A stretch of 64,000 nucleotides of DNA from positions 48,930,069 to 48,994,068 of the forward strand of contig CM075766.1 in assembly GCA_037974665.1 (NCBI GenBank). Direction: 5' to 3'. Position numbers and translations under genes: made by a program. Of the stretch, positions 1 to 14,000 are shown piece after piece. The notes below the pieces were generated by a model. It saw only the letters and a list, made by a program, of their open reading frames with translations, ran no database searches and was not told the DNA's origin. This stretch comes from Ehretia macrophylla (taxonomy: Eukaryota > Streptophyta > Magnoliopsida > Boraginales > Ehretiaceae). Numbering within the stretch: the stretch's first letter is position 1; each line of letters begins with the position of its first letter.

Positions 1-329
1 GAGTAAAAAGAAGAGACCTAGTTTCCCCATTTCTTTGTCTTCTAAGATCAAGAAAGTCCCTTATGACTCTGAAAAGAAATTGTTCGGATGTTTGGTTAAG
101 TCCTGATCATCGCCTGAGCTTTATGATTCCGTCTGAGCCCAAGACTTGATGAAACGAATCGAATAGTTTGCTAGCGAGCTTTTCACATTCTTTCTTTCGT
201 CCTTCTTTGGACCCTTAAATAAGGAGTTCTTATAAGGGCTGTCAATTAGCAACAAGACGCAAGTAGTTGTTCTTTTTTTAAGGTTTCCTTGCGAGTTCTT
301 TTTTCTCGACAAGTAGAGCAGGTCAGTAC

Positions 330-620
330 AGTTGTCTCACTTTAGCAAGTGTATCGCTATAGCTGTTCTATTACTGTTGTATCGCTTTGATAGTTGCTAT
401 TCTAGTAGTTGTATAACTATCCTAGCTATAAGTAGTTCATAGCTCAACGTAGTTGTTCCTATCCCTGCTATTTTCTATCCTAGCTCTAGGTAGCTCATAG
501 GACAAGTAGGTATGGGTTGCCTCAACGCAGTAGGTATAGGTTTCCTACCAGCACAAGTAGGTAGCGGAAAGTAGTTCTTTTAGTAGTAGCTGTCTAGTGC
601 TTTTATTCGTAGCTACCGAG
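330..620. repeat. Short imperfect repeats rich in GTAGT/TAGCT/GTAGGTA
   Basis: Words such as gtagttgt, ctatcctagct, tagctcatag and acaagtaggta recur with variation over about 290 bases. No fixed period is obvious by eye. It looks like slippage-type low-complexity expansion, common in plant mitochondrial spacers. Confidence 0.4.
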
Positions 621-3600
621 GAGCTGTATACGCACGGTCAACGCTTCATTTACAGAAGTCTTTAGCGCAACTCCCTGATCTAGGAGCACCCTTCCTTTCT
701 CTTAAAAACTTATATATCCCCTGCAAGCAAGCGCGATGAATTCTAGATAACTTGAGGTTGTTAGCTAGAGCTAGCTACAATATAGCTACGCGGTTGGCTT
801 ACTGATCTAAGATCACCTTTGTCTTAAGCATAACACATTGCAGTAAATCGCTTACTAAGAACTGTTCTTAGTACGAGGTATAGTAAGAGCCATATCTCGG
901 AGCAGTTCCCTTTAGGTTTTCTAGTTTCTTGTTTCTTTCCCGTCGGCTTTCTTCCCTAAGCGGTCGAGTCCTGGCACTTAGATATATATTGATCGTAACC
1001 GAACCGATCTACAACTCTATCTAAAACAGAGTTTTGGTAGTTGAGTACCTTCTTCCTTTCGATTATCAACCAAATGCAAGAAGTTTCTTTGATAGATAGC
1101 TTTCCTCTTTGTGATCTGTTGGCTAATAGGATTTACGGTTTGGTGGGTCAACATGCCAGAAGGCGCGATCACCTTATTAAGACCAGCTGACTGCCCCCTT
1201 TTCTTAGTAGGTGATTCTCCATCCATCATTAATAATCTCAATTCACTTTTCCTATTGACTAGTACACTGCGCGTTAGAACTAGTGTTAGCTAGAAGGAGA
1301 AGTCAACATGATAGTACCAGCAGCTCCTATGGCAGGGTAGAGTCTCAGACTGGGGCATGCCACCACAACAAGTTCAAATTTTCAACCAGTGCATCATGCT
1401 ATGGCCTAGGCTACCCTACACATGTTATCTTGGTTTGGCTTCCTCTCCACTGATTGCAGGCATTTAGATGTTCGAATCTATGGAGCTTGAATTCAAGGCT
1501 TGTTATGAGGCCTGCTGCAAGTCTTGAATAGATATTTTGTACACTCCTAAACCTCTTGAGTTGCAGCGACCGCTATTTTCTCTTTCGACCCTTAGGATTT
1601 TCCAGTAAAAAGTCTTATGAGAATAATTTGATTTCATAGAGCTGAATAGACAGTCATAAGTCAACAACAACAAACATCTGTTTATGCTTCCGCGGTCGAA
1701 TCTACGATCCTCGGCCATGTTTCCTTTCCGACCATGCGAATTAACCTTAGTCCTTTCAATTGTTTTATTATTTTTCAATTATTCTTATTATTTCCCAATC
1801 TTAGAAGGAACAATAAAAGAAAAGGCTGCCCAACCAACAAAATTGACTGAAATACATTCTTTCTCAAGGGACCATGCCCTTGGGAGAAACTAGTGATGAT
1901 TGCCTCTCAATAGAATTCCTTTTCGGGGGATATTTCTTTGAGAAGAATGCAATTTCAAGATCATAATTTAGCTAGATTCAGAATCAACATTAGAGAACCA
2001 GATCTTATGGATTATCCCCCCATTCCCCCTTTCCCCTTTCTTTAATAATAAGGTAAGCTCGTCAGGTATTGGCATAAGTAGTAATTCCTACTATTGCTAA
2101 AGCTTTTTCTTTAAGGCTTTTCACTTCGATTATCGTTATTCAAGTGGTATCACAAAATCTTTCCTTTTGTCCTTCTGGCAAGGGTTTGAAGAGGGGCTTG
2201 GTAGCTAGGAAAGTGAGGAAGGCACTGTACTATTGGGCAAGTAGCGGTTCTAGTGTCGGCTTTCTTGTAGCTTTGGGGATTTTTTAATGCTACTTTAGGA
2301 TTCAAAAAAAGGCTTCATGCTCAAGTGCAAGCTGAGTAAACTTGTTCAGGTTTACTGCAAGTCTAAAGAAAGGAAGGGGCAAAGTCTACTCACTATTAGC
2401 TCGCTTAAATCTCTCCACTCGCATAGTAACGCCCTAGTCAAATCCAGATCTTGTTCCTTTGCGAGCGAAAGTCAGAACGAATACCGAGACTCATTTCTTT
2501 TACGCCTTATTAGTTATGAAAGCGGATTGCTTTGTTTGTAATGAAAAGGAAAGAGAAGACGGGTGTAGAGATGGAGTCTTTGTGGGCAATGAAAGCGATA
2601 GGGAAAGTGAAAGATTCTATCTTTGTCAGGTTTAAGGTAAAGGGCATGAGAGAAAGAAAGTTCTGATTTCCGAGTACATCTATGGGAATAAGAGCAGGCG
2701 GTAACTGAGACAATTCCTTCCTGTAGTAGATGCTGGTAAATCAGAGTCAAATCTATCTTTTCAAAAATGAAGTCGTAACTTATACTGTTCGAAAGGCGCT
2801 CCAGCCCTTATGGATAAATAGATAGAACCGTTCTTTTGCAGTTATGGTAAGAAAGTCTATTAGTATAGTACACAACAATCGTTTATAAAAGGAGAATAAC
2901 TGACGAGCGTGAGAGTGATGCACTTTGTCTTTTGGTTTTGAACTTCTAAGAGCTTTTAAGTCGGAACTCAAAGCTAGTGCGTTAAGCAAGCTTGTTTGTT
3001 GTAAGGCTATCGGATCAGAGAATTCCCTCTTTTAGTTTTACTCGCCTTACTTCTAAGGATAGATAGTTTAGGGAAAACAAGTGATGTGATGAGATATGTC
3101 TTTCTCAAGCTCTCCTCTCAGAAGGTTCAGGGATTATTCTGATTGCACGAGAGATTGCCCTACCCGCTAACTTCTCTCTTTTGTGGGTTGGTTACCGGGG
3201 ATCCATTATGGCTTGTGACTAGGTTGGTACGGATGAATTACCATCAAGCCTAAGTTATCTGGTTTTGGCTTTGGTTTTGTACCTTACCCTTACAACTCTA
3301 AACTTCGAATAGATTGTTGCAACTCCAAATTCTTTATATAGGGGAAACTCCAACTATGAAATACGAAAGCCCTGTTATCAAATACTAAAACGTTCCCCTT
3401 TGATTCTTATTATCTGTGTTCACCCTTGTATGCACTTTCGAAAGCATAGATCCACGACAAAGAAGTTCCAGAGGGGTGTGAAAGTCTTGAAATGAGTGTG
3501 TGGGCATTGTTTGCTGCTACTTTGCAACTCTTATTGAGTCAAGCAGTAAATATTATGACTAGCAAAGTAACTAAAGCACCAGAGCTCTTCTAACCAAAAC

Positions 3601-4304
3601 CGATTCTAAAGGAATACAAGGTCAGTTGATATGAGACTTTTGATGCGATAGAATCCCTAAAAGATTTTTATTCTTTTGGTAGTTTAAGAATGGGGTTGGG
3701 CAAGAAGCTCGATGCAGGGAGTCCCTAATCTTTTAGATCGATAAGGACTTTGTTCCTTAACTCAAGCTTTCACCTGGAGTCGAACCGTCACTGCCTTAAT
3801 CCCTTAAATGGAACAGTTAATCGTAAAGCAGGAGAAATTAAGGCTTTCTTTCTATCCGCTAGTCAGGAATGGAATCGGAGGCTATGAATACGAATTCTTG
3901 AATGGGGGTAATTTAATAATAATTATTAGACAAATAGGGCACTAGAACGCTCTTCTTCCTCCTTCCCTTGTCAGGCCTTTCTAAGAGATAAAGAACTCAA
4001 CAAAAAGTTATTTGAGTAATCGACGAAATGGCCAGCAGAGTTTGATTTCAGCATTAAGAACTTCTTTCTTAATCCTCGCCCTTGGGTTGACTTACTCCGT
4101 ACCTAGAAACATAGTTGAGACTGGTCAATCTTTGTTAATCCGGCTTTCACTCTCAAGCAACCTTTGCTCCATTTGTGGAAAGAAGCCTAAGACAAGAGGG
4201 TTGGGTTAGCAGATTGGGTCGACAAAACCTCTTTCGACAAAAGATCAGAATTTGTCGATCCTGATCCTGAACTAAGTGACTAACCTAAGGGTCTTTTTCC
4301 TTTT

Positions 4305-4676
4305 TCACGCTAGCTCCAGTCGTCCCTTTCTATAAAAGAAACAAAGAATTGACAAAGCCAACCGGGAGGTGAAAGCATTCTGCCTATGGTGGTAGCGCAC
4401 CTTGTAAGAGAATTGGGTAGTTTTTCCTTTCCCCTTAGTCAATGCGTTTGGCTTTCTATTATATTGAATGGAATGAGAAAAGGCCCGATAAAGTAAATAA
4501 GTAGGATAGATAGTTACCCGACTCTGGCCTTGAAACAATGACCCGACAGAAGTACTCAAAGGTGGCAGACGTCCTACATGCCTAATGTAAAGTGAAAGTG
4601 TTTGGTTTGATAGAACCAGGTAGTAGTTGGTCGAAAAGGAAGAGAAAGAGACTCCAACAGACTTGGGCAATACCAT
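4305..4676 (-). CDS. Unrecognised open frame of 123 codons
   Basis: This is an ATG-initiated open frame longer than its neighbours in this spacer. The predicted product is Ser/Leu/Tyr-rich and basic, and I recognise no domain, signal peptide or family. It has no partner gene and no visible promoter. Plant mitochondrial genomes carry many such chance frames, and in a nuclear copy it would be inert. It is listed only because it is the longest frame in the left spacer; chance is the more likely explanation. Confidence 0.12.
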   Translation of the reverse strand: MVLPKSVGVSFSSFSTNYYLVLSNQTLSLYIRHVGRLPPLSTSVGSLFQGQSRVTIYPTYLLYRAFSHSIQYNRKPNALTKGKGKTTQFSYKVRYHHRQNAFTSRLALSILCFFYRKGRLELA

Positions 4677-6850
4677 TAGGACAGAAAAAGATTGGGGTAC
4701 GGAGTAGTAAAGTGGGAGAGGAGCGTAGGACCAACCAAAGACGCTAACTCTCTGGGCGGAGTTACTCTTTATTTAATTTATTTAAAGTGGTTGAAGGAAT
4801 AAAAGAGTCGAGTGATAGTGATAACGAAAGAGTGGAAATCACTCAATTTATTTTATGAGGATGAAGAAGATGAGAGATGCCCAGCCGGGTGCATTTGATA
4901 ACATGTACGGTAGGTATAGAAAAAAGGGATAGCTTGCCTGTCAGTCCTAGGTGGAGAACTAAGGGGTTTTCATATTACAGGTACTTGCATAATTCCCAAT
5001 CGAAGTTCAAATGCCCTTTCTTTCCTTCGTTCGAAAGGTAGGATCGATCTAATGCTAATGTGATTGTTTCTGAGAAATTACGGGTGAGAAAGTTCATCCC
5101 TGCATTTCTCAATTGACCTTTGACTTACTCGGAAACTCTTATCATGACCTTTCGATCCAAGTATGCTACGAACCAGAGTCTAACTAACTTGCTTTTTAAA
5201 GAAAGAAAGAAATTGTATCTCTGTATATGATAATTAAAGTCGCTCAATTCCGCCCTTTAACTTGGCACGTTGATGGAATAACTTCTCTCTTTTTCTACCC
5301 GGGGATCTCCTCTTATACTGTTATTGATATAGAATACATAAGAATGATATTCCCTTCCTCGAAAGCCTAGAAGTCAGCCATAACTCTTAACGATGCAATG
5401 GATAACTATTGTTTCATGCCCAAGTCCAAGCAGGGGATGAGACTTACCAACTGATCCTAGTGGCTCTGGGTCAGGTCACGAACAATATTCAATTGATTTT
5501 AGCTCTATCGTCCCATTCTCTAACGAAACTAGTCCACTAGCGAGGGTAGGCAACTCACTAAGTAGAGTCTCTAATGTTAGCAAGATCCTCTGCGCTATTG
5601 AAAGGCTCTTAGTTGCTTATCCGGGATTAGAAAAAAGCGTAACTGCTCTTATCGTAAGGGCTAGGCTACTATATGGGAAAGAGCCCGCTAGGCTCAAAGC
5701 AATGAGACGATTTCTTATATTATATTTACGGTGTTAGACTCTATATAACTAGAAAAATATACTGATTTGATTTGGTCAGATCAGAACCTTCTATTGGAGG
5801 AGATAGATTTGACTTGCTACCATACTTTAATTAGTCTTCCACTATAGCTGGATTCTATAAAGCTTAAAGGGAGTATACCTCAGGTCGTAACTAGGCTATA
5901 GGCATTCTTTTTTCCTGTCTTTGTCATGATCAGTAGAAAATACTGTGCTCCATCTATGCCAACCAAAAGCTCATAGAAATGAGTTCAAACTACTTATTAG
6001 TAGAGGCGCACGGAAGGAGAGTAATTCCAACTGTTTCCTATGGTGACAAATTCTATTGGTAGATTCTAACCAAAAGTAAAAAATGGGGTTCTACCAATGG
6101 ATTAGCTAACGCAGTTCAGATACTAAAGTAATCTCACCAGATTACGTCTTGAGACGATAAGCGACGTACATTTCCTTTAAGGTACAAACCATCGGTTGAA
6201 CTTCTCTTCGTCAGAATAAGTGAGCTCACTTCATAAACCCAAAGCTTCAAACTCACCTCGGTTTAGCAATTACACGTACAGTCCAGGAGTTGCAGAGGGG
6301 ATAAAAGGATATAGGCAAGTAAATAACTTGTTTTGCTAATATCACTCTACATAGGATCACTCGCCTTAAGGCTCTCTTAGAGAAATTCCAAAAACAGATT
6401 ATGGAATGAAATTGGTAAGAACTGTCTTGTCAGAAAAACAAATCTCAGTAGATCCAGAGATGGATCGCCTACGAAACAAAAAGGACTATTGCTCTGAAAC
6501 CCTGCCTGGCAATTCCGTTAGACCCCAAGTCACCATAATATGCTGCTATGCCCGCCCCTACCAGCTCCAAGACTGACTTCGGATTTGGATACTTGGATCG
6601 AATATAGAAAAGAGGGGACCAAAGCCCGAGTTCAATTAGTACCATCGCTGTAAAAAAGGAAAGCCTGTCCGACTGTATGAAAGAAGCAATCAAGAGGCAA
6701 CAACCGCTTTATAGTGGGAGAATATGATACAAAGACTTTTATTACCCTTAACTCCTCACATAAAGCAACAAAGGAAGTGTCAAGTGTAGCGAGAACATTA
6801 TCTATGAATATAATACCGCAAAAGTCAAATAAAGACGTTCAGGCGCTCTA

Positions 6851-7475
6851 GTGTCTAAAAAAAGATTGGAGGAGTTTTCCTACCAATTAACTGCTGATCT
6901 GATTGCCATGATTCATCATACAGATTTCATCATCGCCAGCACCTTTCAAGAAATTGCTGGAAGCAAGGACATTCTTGGACAAGATGAGAGTCACAATGCT
7001 TTCACTCTTACTGGGCTTTACAAAGTTGTTCATGGGATTGATGTTGTTGATCCCAAGTGAAACATTTTTTTTCACCTGGTGCTGATACGAGTCTTGACTT
7101 CCCCTACACAGAGGAGAACAAGAGGTTGGACTTACTTCCACCCTTAGATTGAGGAGTGAAAGCCATTTGACTGTAAGGAGAGGAGTGAATTTACAGCCAT
7201 GTTGAGAACAAAGAACACTGATGTGTGCTAAAGGACCAGAGCAAGCCGATCTTCTTCACAATGGCAAGGTTAGATGGTGTGAAGATCTTGACTGGACTCA
7301 TTGAATAGTATGACAAGAATGCTCGTCTCCAGGAGCTGGTTCACCTTGTTGTGGTTGGTGGTGATCGGAGGAAGAAGTAGAAAACTTGGAAGAGCAAGCA
7401 GAGATGAAGAAGATGTAATGCCTTATTGATAAAGACAACTTGAATGGTCAGTTTAGGTGGATTTCTTCTTGAAAG
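6851..7475 (+). pseudogene. Decayed sucrose synthase fragment (C-terminal, glycosyltransferase part)
   Basis: Sucrose synthase reversibly converts sucrose and UDP to fructose and UDP-glucose in the plant cytosol. The translation shows hallmark segments of the family in order: [44 protein letters not shown], then in other frames FPYTEENKRL, VENKEH, TMARLDGVK, LVVVGGDRRK and GQFRWISS. This covers about 200 residues of the roughly 800-residue enzyme. It is broken: a stop falls straight after the VVDPK motif (about 7058), there are several frame changes and further stops, and a 29-bp insertion sits between two copies of gaggagtgaa (7151 and 7180). No LTR or poly(A) marks how it arrived. It is a nuclear gene fragment embedded in mitochondrial-like DNA. 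Family identification is strong; the route of transfer is unknown. Confidence 0.85.
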
Positions 7476-10400
7476 TACAATTGAGTTCCCTTGCCCTTGG
7501 ATGGTAGGCTAGGGAAGAAATGCCATCGGTTAGTCCGAGTGGGAGTCTGTTTCGGTCAAATGGAAGAAAGGCAAGCAGGACAGTGTTAGTGCATTGATGC
7601 CCAGAATTCGCTTCTTGAAGGTATGGTTGTAGCCTCTTTCAGGTGAGAAGTCCACCTTTGTCTCCATCTCCGGTTCCAGTGCCAGGCAAAGGCCAACCAA
7701 ACTATTCATCTTTCTTTTTATCCCAACGGCCCTGACCAACAACTGCAAATGAACACTCACCTGCATAACCTTTCTTCGAGTCCTTTAGTTAGCTCATCAC
7801 GGGCACCTGGTGTAGCTGCATCTAACAGGTAAAAATGAGTATGAGCAACCCTCCATCTTCTTCTTTTCAATCTCCTAATCCTCCCTCAGCCTCTAACTTT
7901 AATGCTTTCTCCCGGGAAGGATAACCTTAGGTTCCCCCTAATAGGCCGGAACCGGATGTACTGGGCTCGGAAGCTCTTGTTTTACTTCTATCCCCATCTC
8001 TTGTCCCATCCATGGAACCAATGCTTGAAAGCAAGTGTACTAAAAGAAATAGGAAAGGGTCGATTCCATTCATCCAAGGCTTGGCCATCTCACTTCCATA
8101 TGACAAACTCTCGAGTCTTTTCCCTCTGAATAAGCAGGCAAGAACCGCATTCATGATTGATTCACATTCTTCACCAGCCACTGCCAAATTTGCAATTTCA
8201 GCTGCGTAGCCTATTCTCTTATTTACGCAAATTCAAGTCAGATTGGTCTTGTCAAAAGAAGATTGGGCCCTACAGTGGTTGTCTCACCTGGTTAACCGAT
8301 CAGTAGTAGCTAGGCGCTCAGAAGCGAGATCAAAAAAAGCATCTCTGACGAAATTGCACTTTATTGAGTACCGAGATAAGTCTATAGTCTGGGAAAACCT
8401 GCTCTTCGATATTGTACTTTACATTTGACAATCTTTCTTTGTCCCAAGATCAAAGCAAGAAACAGAGCTAATGATAACTACCCTTTTTCAGGCCGATAGG
8501 GTTGACGACAAGCAATGGTATATGGGGTGGAAAACAAAGTCAATGGCATTTAAGGGAATCGTTTCAACGGAGAAATGAAAAAGGAAAAGATTCCAACCAT
8601 AGGGATTGAAAACCGCTTTTAGGGAAGCAACAATAAAGATAACAAGAAAATTCCGCATCGGCTTAGCTTAGCGTCTGATCATTTTCTACCTGAATCTACG
8701 ATTGTGAAATTGGACCATCTGTCTTTGTCCCAGCCGATAGAATGACATAAAAAACACAGACAGGGCCAAAGCAGTTCAGAATCTTCCTTTTCAGGCGAAA
8801 GGCACACAAGAAGAAAAGGCTTCCCAAAAGCCCCACCCAGTGAAAGATGGGAAGGAGTGACGTCTTGATTCTTAGTATGAGAGAGTATTGACAATGTATC
8901 AATAGTCATAATAGCCAACAAGATACCCTTCAGCCTTAGAGGGAGAGGGAAGGGGCTCATTTAGGGGCGGTTTATCAGACTCACCACAAAGAAAACCATA
9001 CCGGACTTAGCTGAAGAATGAATAATTGTCACACTCTATGCTTGTATCAGAAGGCGGTTTGAAAGGTGTATCTCAAACACCTGGGAACAAAGCTTTGGGG
9101 ATAAGGTGCCGACTCTTGAAATCCACATCAACTACAACCAAGATTCATTATTCATCTGAAAGACAGAAACCCTGGTTAGCAAAAAGTCAAAGGGGTTAGG
9201 AAGTTGGTCTTAAAAAAAAAAGAAGGGAAATGGGGGTCATCATTGGGCATCTTCCAATGAAGCATAGACCCTTTCACCCTTAACAACCAGTCGAGCCTTT
9301 CTTTATTGAACTTTTTGATCACACCGCTCAAAAAGCCAAAAGTAAGAAAGAAGCAAACTGAGAATGAATGGGAAGTTTCTAGTTATGATGCCTTTAAAGC
9401 GCGCCGGCGGTCAATTCCTCTTTCATAGATCTTCGGGCCGGAGCACCAACAATTTGGTGATTATAATGAAGAGTACGATTATGCAACATGGCTATTGTTA
9501 ATGATCAGTAAGGAGAAAAAGGAAACTGCGGTACTAGAAAGAGAACTATTTTCTTCAACATCGTCCCTAGAGCAAGAAAAGTAGGACCTCTATCTAAGGA
9601 AGTCTTTCGATGAATTAAAAGGAACGAACTTATTGAAAGGGGACACCCCTTGGGAAACCTCTGAGGGAAGAGAATTGTGGCAGCTAAAGCTAGGCCCTCT
9701 GGGTGGCCGTTCTGATTAGGATGTGTTAGATGGACATTGGTCTGAGAACGACTAATTCCCTCGGCTCACTTGTGGTGCTTTCATTTTGGATTGCATTTTG
9801 CATTCTTATTGGACTACTGGACTTGCGTGCGGTCCAACAATACAATCTATTCCATTAGTGCACATTAACTATTCAATACTTTACTGACTTGGGATTTCAT
9901 TTCACGACAGAGGGAATTGTGCATTAACGAATTGACTCACGATGGGGACTATTCAAACAGAAAAGCCCAGACCCATAAGGGACAGTATACAAAAGTATAC
10001 ATCGGTGTAAACATCAACATAAAAAATAATATATTCATGAGTTAGGACAATATCTCAAATAGCTTCTGGCTTATTGATCCAATTCTCTCATCGATTCGGT
10101 ATCACCTTCTCAGTCATCAAAAAGCTCCGCAGCCCGAGTTAGACTTCAAGGAGCAACCCCTTCTGAATCAGATAAGGGAATAGAAAGAAGCCAGCTCAGA
10201 TTCAGAATCTCAGTTGTCTATTGGCCGCTTTTCGCCAATTCAAGAGGGGAAGGTGCTTCATTCACATTTGGATTCGTATGACGCTTTGGATCTGGAGGGA
10301 CATGAATGGATGTTGGAACGGGTCCCGAGTCAACTGCATGCGCTACTACTGCCTCCCTAGCAGTCACCTCTGCCTCCTTCATTCTATTTCTAGTGAAATA

Positions 10401-13400
10401 GGGGAAAGATCAAGTGAACCATGGAAAAAGCATTTTGAAAATTCCTTTTTCCCTCTAGGTTCAATCAAATCAATGAATCTTCCAGTAGGCAGGGTTTTTC
10501 CTGAACAACTTTAGAACTGCAGCTTCGCCCTTACAAGTAGATAACGAGTTATGTAAAGATAAAGATAACTTACTGATTATCTATCTCTGAATTTGATATT
10601 CTATATAGATTCAAGTTATTATATCTCTATTCAAGTAGTTCTTTTTTTATTGTTTGTTAGTTATTATTAACTATTAGAAATCTATTAACTTATTTTGGAG
10701 CACGCTATTGTGCTATTGGTCTATCTAGTTCACAACTTCCGGAAGATGGGTCCCCACAATAAAAGAATCAACTCATCCAAGACATGAGAAAATTGGCAAA
10801 GAAATCGAAAAAGCTGGAAAGACTCATTAAGCAGTCAATTTATCCCCCTTATATGCATGCTTCCTTTACTTCTTTATACGCGTCAGCGATAAAGGGTCTA
10901 AACACTCAAGGCCTAGCTGATCAACTGTTCGATGCTATCCTCACCTATTTTATCCACTCGATCCTGCTTGATATGCTTGCTGCGGAGAAAGACTCTTTCT
11001 AAAGACTCAATAAATCGTAAAAGAATTCCATTTTCCAGTCGGGCGGAATGAAAAAGAAAATATTGATTGAGATCAATTGAAAGAAGACCTGCTCATGAAC
11101 TTTGCTAGTCGAATGGGCGGAACCTGACTCATCAAGCAAACAAAAAAGTAGCCTTCATTAGTTATAATAGGTTGGGCCCTTGTATCTGTATATGAAGAGT
11201 CACATAGCATCTTTAGTTCGTGACGTGAGTTCTTCAGTTCATGAGTTCTAGAGCAGCTATGCTTTAGCGTATCAACAGGGAAAAGCTGACTAATCGGCTC
11301 AATCTTTATTGTAATCGTATAAAGAGGAACTGGCCTTGTGTCAAATATTGATTGCACTGATCGGCACAACATCACATCTGGAACGACTGATCTATAAATC
11401 TAGAGCTTTTCGCATAGAAAGACGTCAAGAAAGATTGAATAAAATTTTGAAAGGGTTTGCGCATAAAGAAAGAATTGCAACTGAAAGAGTCTTTCGCTCA
11501 TGCATTTCCTTCAGGCAGGAATATGTGGTGAATGCTACTTGTTCCTTGGCGGGCTATAAAGGAAAGGGGTGAAATTGAACTTTGTATTTATAGTAGTTTC
11601 ACTATTAATAGTTAGTTAGCGAAGGGCAATCGCATTTTCAAGCGTAGTGCATAGTGGAAAGCGAATAGTTCTTCTAGTTACAAGTGTGGGACTGCGAGAG
11701 AATAGTTCAATGCCAATGAATAGGGTAAGAAGTAAACAAGTGTTAATGGTGGAAAGCCCGCAAGAGAAAAGCATTAGAAAAAAGTGAGCGAAGCGAAGGA
11801 GAAATAATACTTTTGATATTGGAAAGCAACTCTCCCTTGGGGAACTTAACTACCTCGATCCTCATCTCGTTCACTCATAGAAGACCTTGGCTAGCTCTAC
11901 TTGCTTTCTTATACCAGGAACCCTAGCTTAAATCCTGAGGCCGAGGTACGTAGTGAGATCTTTTGCTGCGCGATAAGGAATGGTCGGTTTTTTAGTCTTA
12001 ATCCAGTGACTGGCCTTACTCCGAATGATATTTGAAGTATGGTTTGCTTAGCCAATTTAGCAGGATCTTATTTGACAACTTTACCCACGGCTTTTAGTAG
12101 GCTTGAAGAAAAGGGTCTGGCTTTTAGACGACCACTATCTTGGATAGTTCACCCTGGCTTCCAAGTCAAGGTCCACAACTTACAACTTTCGTTGGGTTGC
12201 AGGGAGTCCTTTCTTAACTTCAATCTGCTTGGATCTCAGACTCTCTCCATTCATTACCTTAAACGACAATGGGTAAAGATGAGGTGATAATGGGCGAATG
12301 ATATTCATTGTGGTTAGTCATGTATTCTTTATCAATGTCCCACCCTTTCTTTGAACCTTGTCAATGATCGAACCACCACCAGAGCTCCATCGGGGGTTGG
12401 TGAAGCTTTTGCCGGGTGTATACCCTCCGATCTGCTCAATAAAAAATCAAAGGCAGCCTACTTGCTTTTCTTTTGGTCCGCTGCCCCTCATCCGCCTTAG
12501 GGGTCTTTCTGGTAGTTTGAAAGAGATCTTAATGCCTTAGACGGCCTAGAAGGAGGATTGCTTCTCTTACCCGTAGCAAGGTAGCCCAAGATTATTTTGA
12601 GACGAATGAATGCCAAAGAAAGGAAGGCCTGAGAGCTTACTCCGCTGTTCGTGGTGGAGTACGCCCTTAGGATTAGTTAGTAGGGATAAAGGAATGACTT
12701 GAGACAGCTCGTGACCTAAGGTGGGCGCATTATACTGAATGAATTAGTCTTAGTTTTGGCATTTCTCGCAGGAAAATAGGAAGAATCTTAACTGATAAAG
12801 TAAGATTCTCTTAGTAAATAAAAAAGTAGACTAGGAGCAGAAGGCGAAAGGGCGTTTCTCTAGTAAGGAAGGAATGCAAGTTAGTGACATCTATCTTAAA
12901 GTCTGCTTCGGGTTCTGCTCTCGCTGTTCTCAAGGTAGCGAAGTTACCAGAAAGGGAAGCTCTGATTCCTCTTGTTGAATCCACTCTTCATAACGTATCG
13001 TATTACTTAAAAGAAAGAAAATACGTTAAGTAAGGGCGCGAGGAAAGAGACACCAACTATTTACTAGCAAGCATTGAAAGCATATGCCAGAATGACTCTT
13101 TGAACTTAAACTGAACAAGATGAGAATTAAAGAAAATTGAACTGTGATAACGTTTGTTTTTAACAAAAAAACAAAAAGAAGGAAAGAAAATAGATGAAAG
13201 TTCACCCCAAAGACTCTCTCTAAGAAAGCATACAAAGCTGCAAGAAAGCCTAATCCCTGGTATGGTGCCGACGTCGGAGTACAAATCACTGCCCCTACTT
13301 CTGCCCGAAAACCATCTTGTGGATTGAATAATTCACGTCTTCCCGGTAAGAGCACCTTAGCTAGAGCCGTTCAAAGCCATAGCCCCTGGATCTATTGTGG

Positions 13401-14000
13401 GCAATTAGATCTATAGCGGGATCTTCCTCCTAGGCTTGTAAATGGTAAATGAGAGAAAGTTGGCTTGTAGGCTAAGAAAGCTTACCTTAGAATGGAACTA
13501 TCCTTTATTCCAATTGAAGGTCACTAGCGAGACTTATGTTACTCTCATTAGTTTCCTACTAGCCTTACTGACTTATCCTATCTGCTACTTCTAGAAGGAG
13601 GTGAAAAGACTAGACTAGTGATCGTTAGCTTACTATACTATACTATCCTATCTAAAGAAGACTGACTTAGACGACTAGCCTAGACTAGCCTTATTGAATC
13701 GAAGGGGAACTATATCTTGTCTATCATTGCCTTCTTCAAAGAAATTCTTAGGCAAGTGAAGCAATAAGCTTGTATCTTGTTTTTCTGCTTCTGAAGCTGC
13801 ATCCTTATCAGTTAGTGAGGTAGCTGCTACTAACCTTTTTAAGGCCTTTGTTATAGGCTTGTACTTGTTGAATCAGTGGAGCGTGAACTCACACAAAGTG
13901 TACAGTGAGTCAAGTGATCTGAGGGTTCAAGCCGCTAAAGCCCGATCTAATCCTGGTCGTCTTACTGTTCTCACCCTATTTCCTAGTGAATTTTTTCTTT
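7476..14000. other. Spacer between the sucrose synthase and plastid 16S fragments
   Basis: I recognise no gene. Several ATG-started frames of 60-109 codons exist (for example 8679-8960 minus, 10221-10514 plus, 13026-13355 minus), but none resembles a family I know and most overlap one another on opposite strands. A short run of tactatacta/agactagcct repeats lies at about 13610-13700. The style is again that of plant mitochondrial spacer. Confidence 0.4.

Larger units (their letters stand above)
1..6850. other. Plant-mitochondrion-like spacer, no recognised gene
   Basis: I find no known mitochondrial, plastid or nuclear gene here. The base composition and style (mixed, AT-moderate, many short open frames broken every 50-100 codons) resemble angiosperm mitochondrial intergenic DNA. 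The assignment to mitochondrial origin is an inference from the linked nad4 block to the right. Stretches of note: 330-620 is built from short imperfect repeats, and a 123-codon open frame lies at 4305-4676 on the minus strand. Confidence 0.45.

Noticed and set aside
10221-10514. 97-codon frame in the left spacer
   Set aside because: No family resemblance, no conserved neighbour, and comparable frames occur on the opposite strand.
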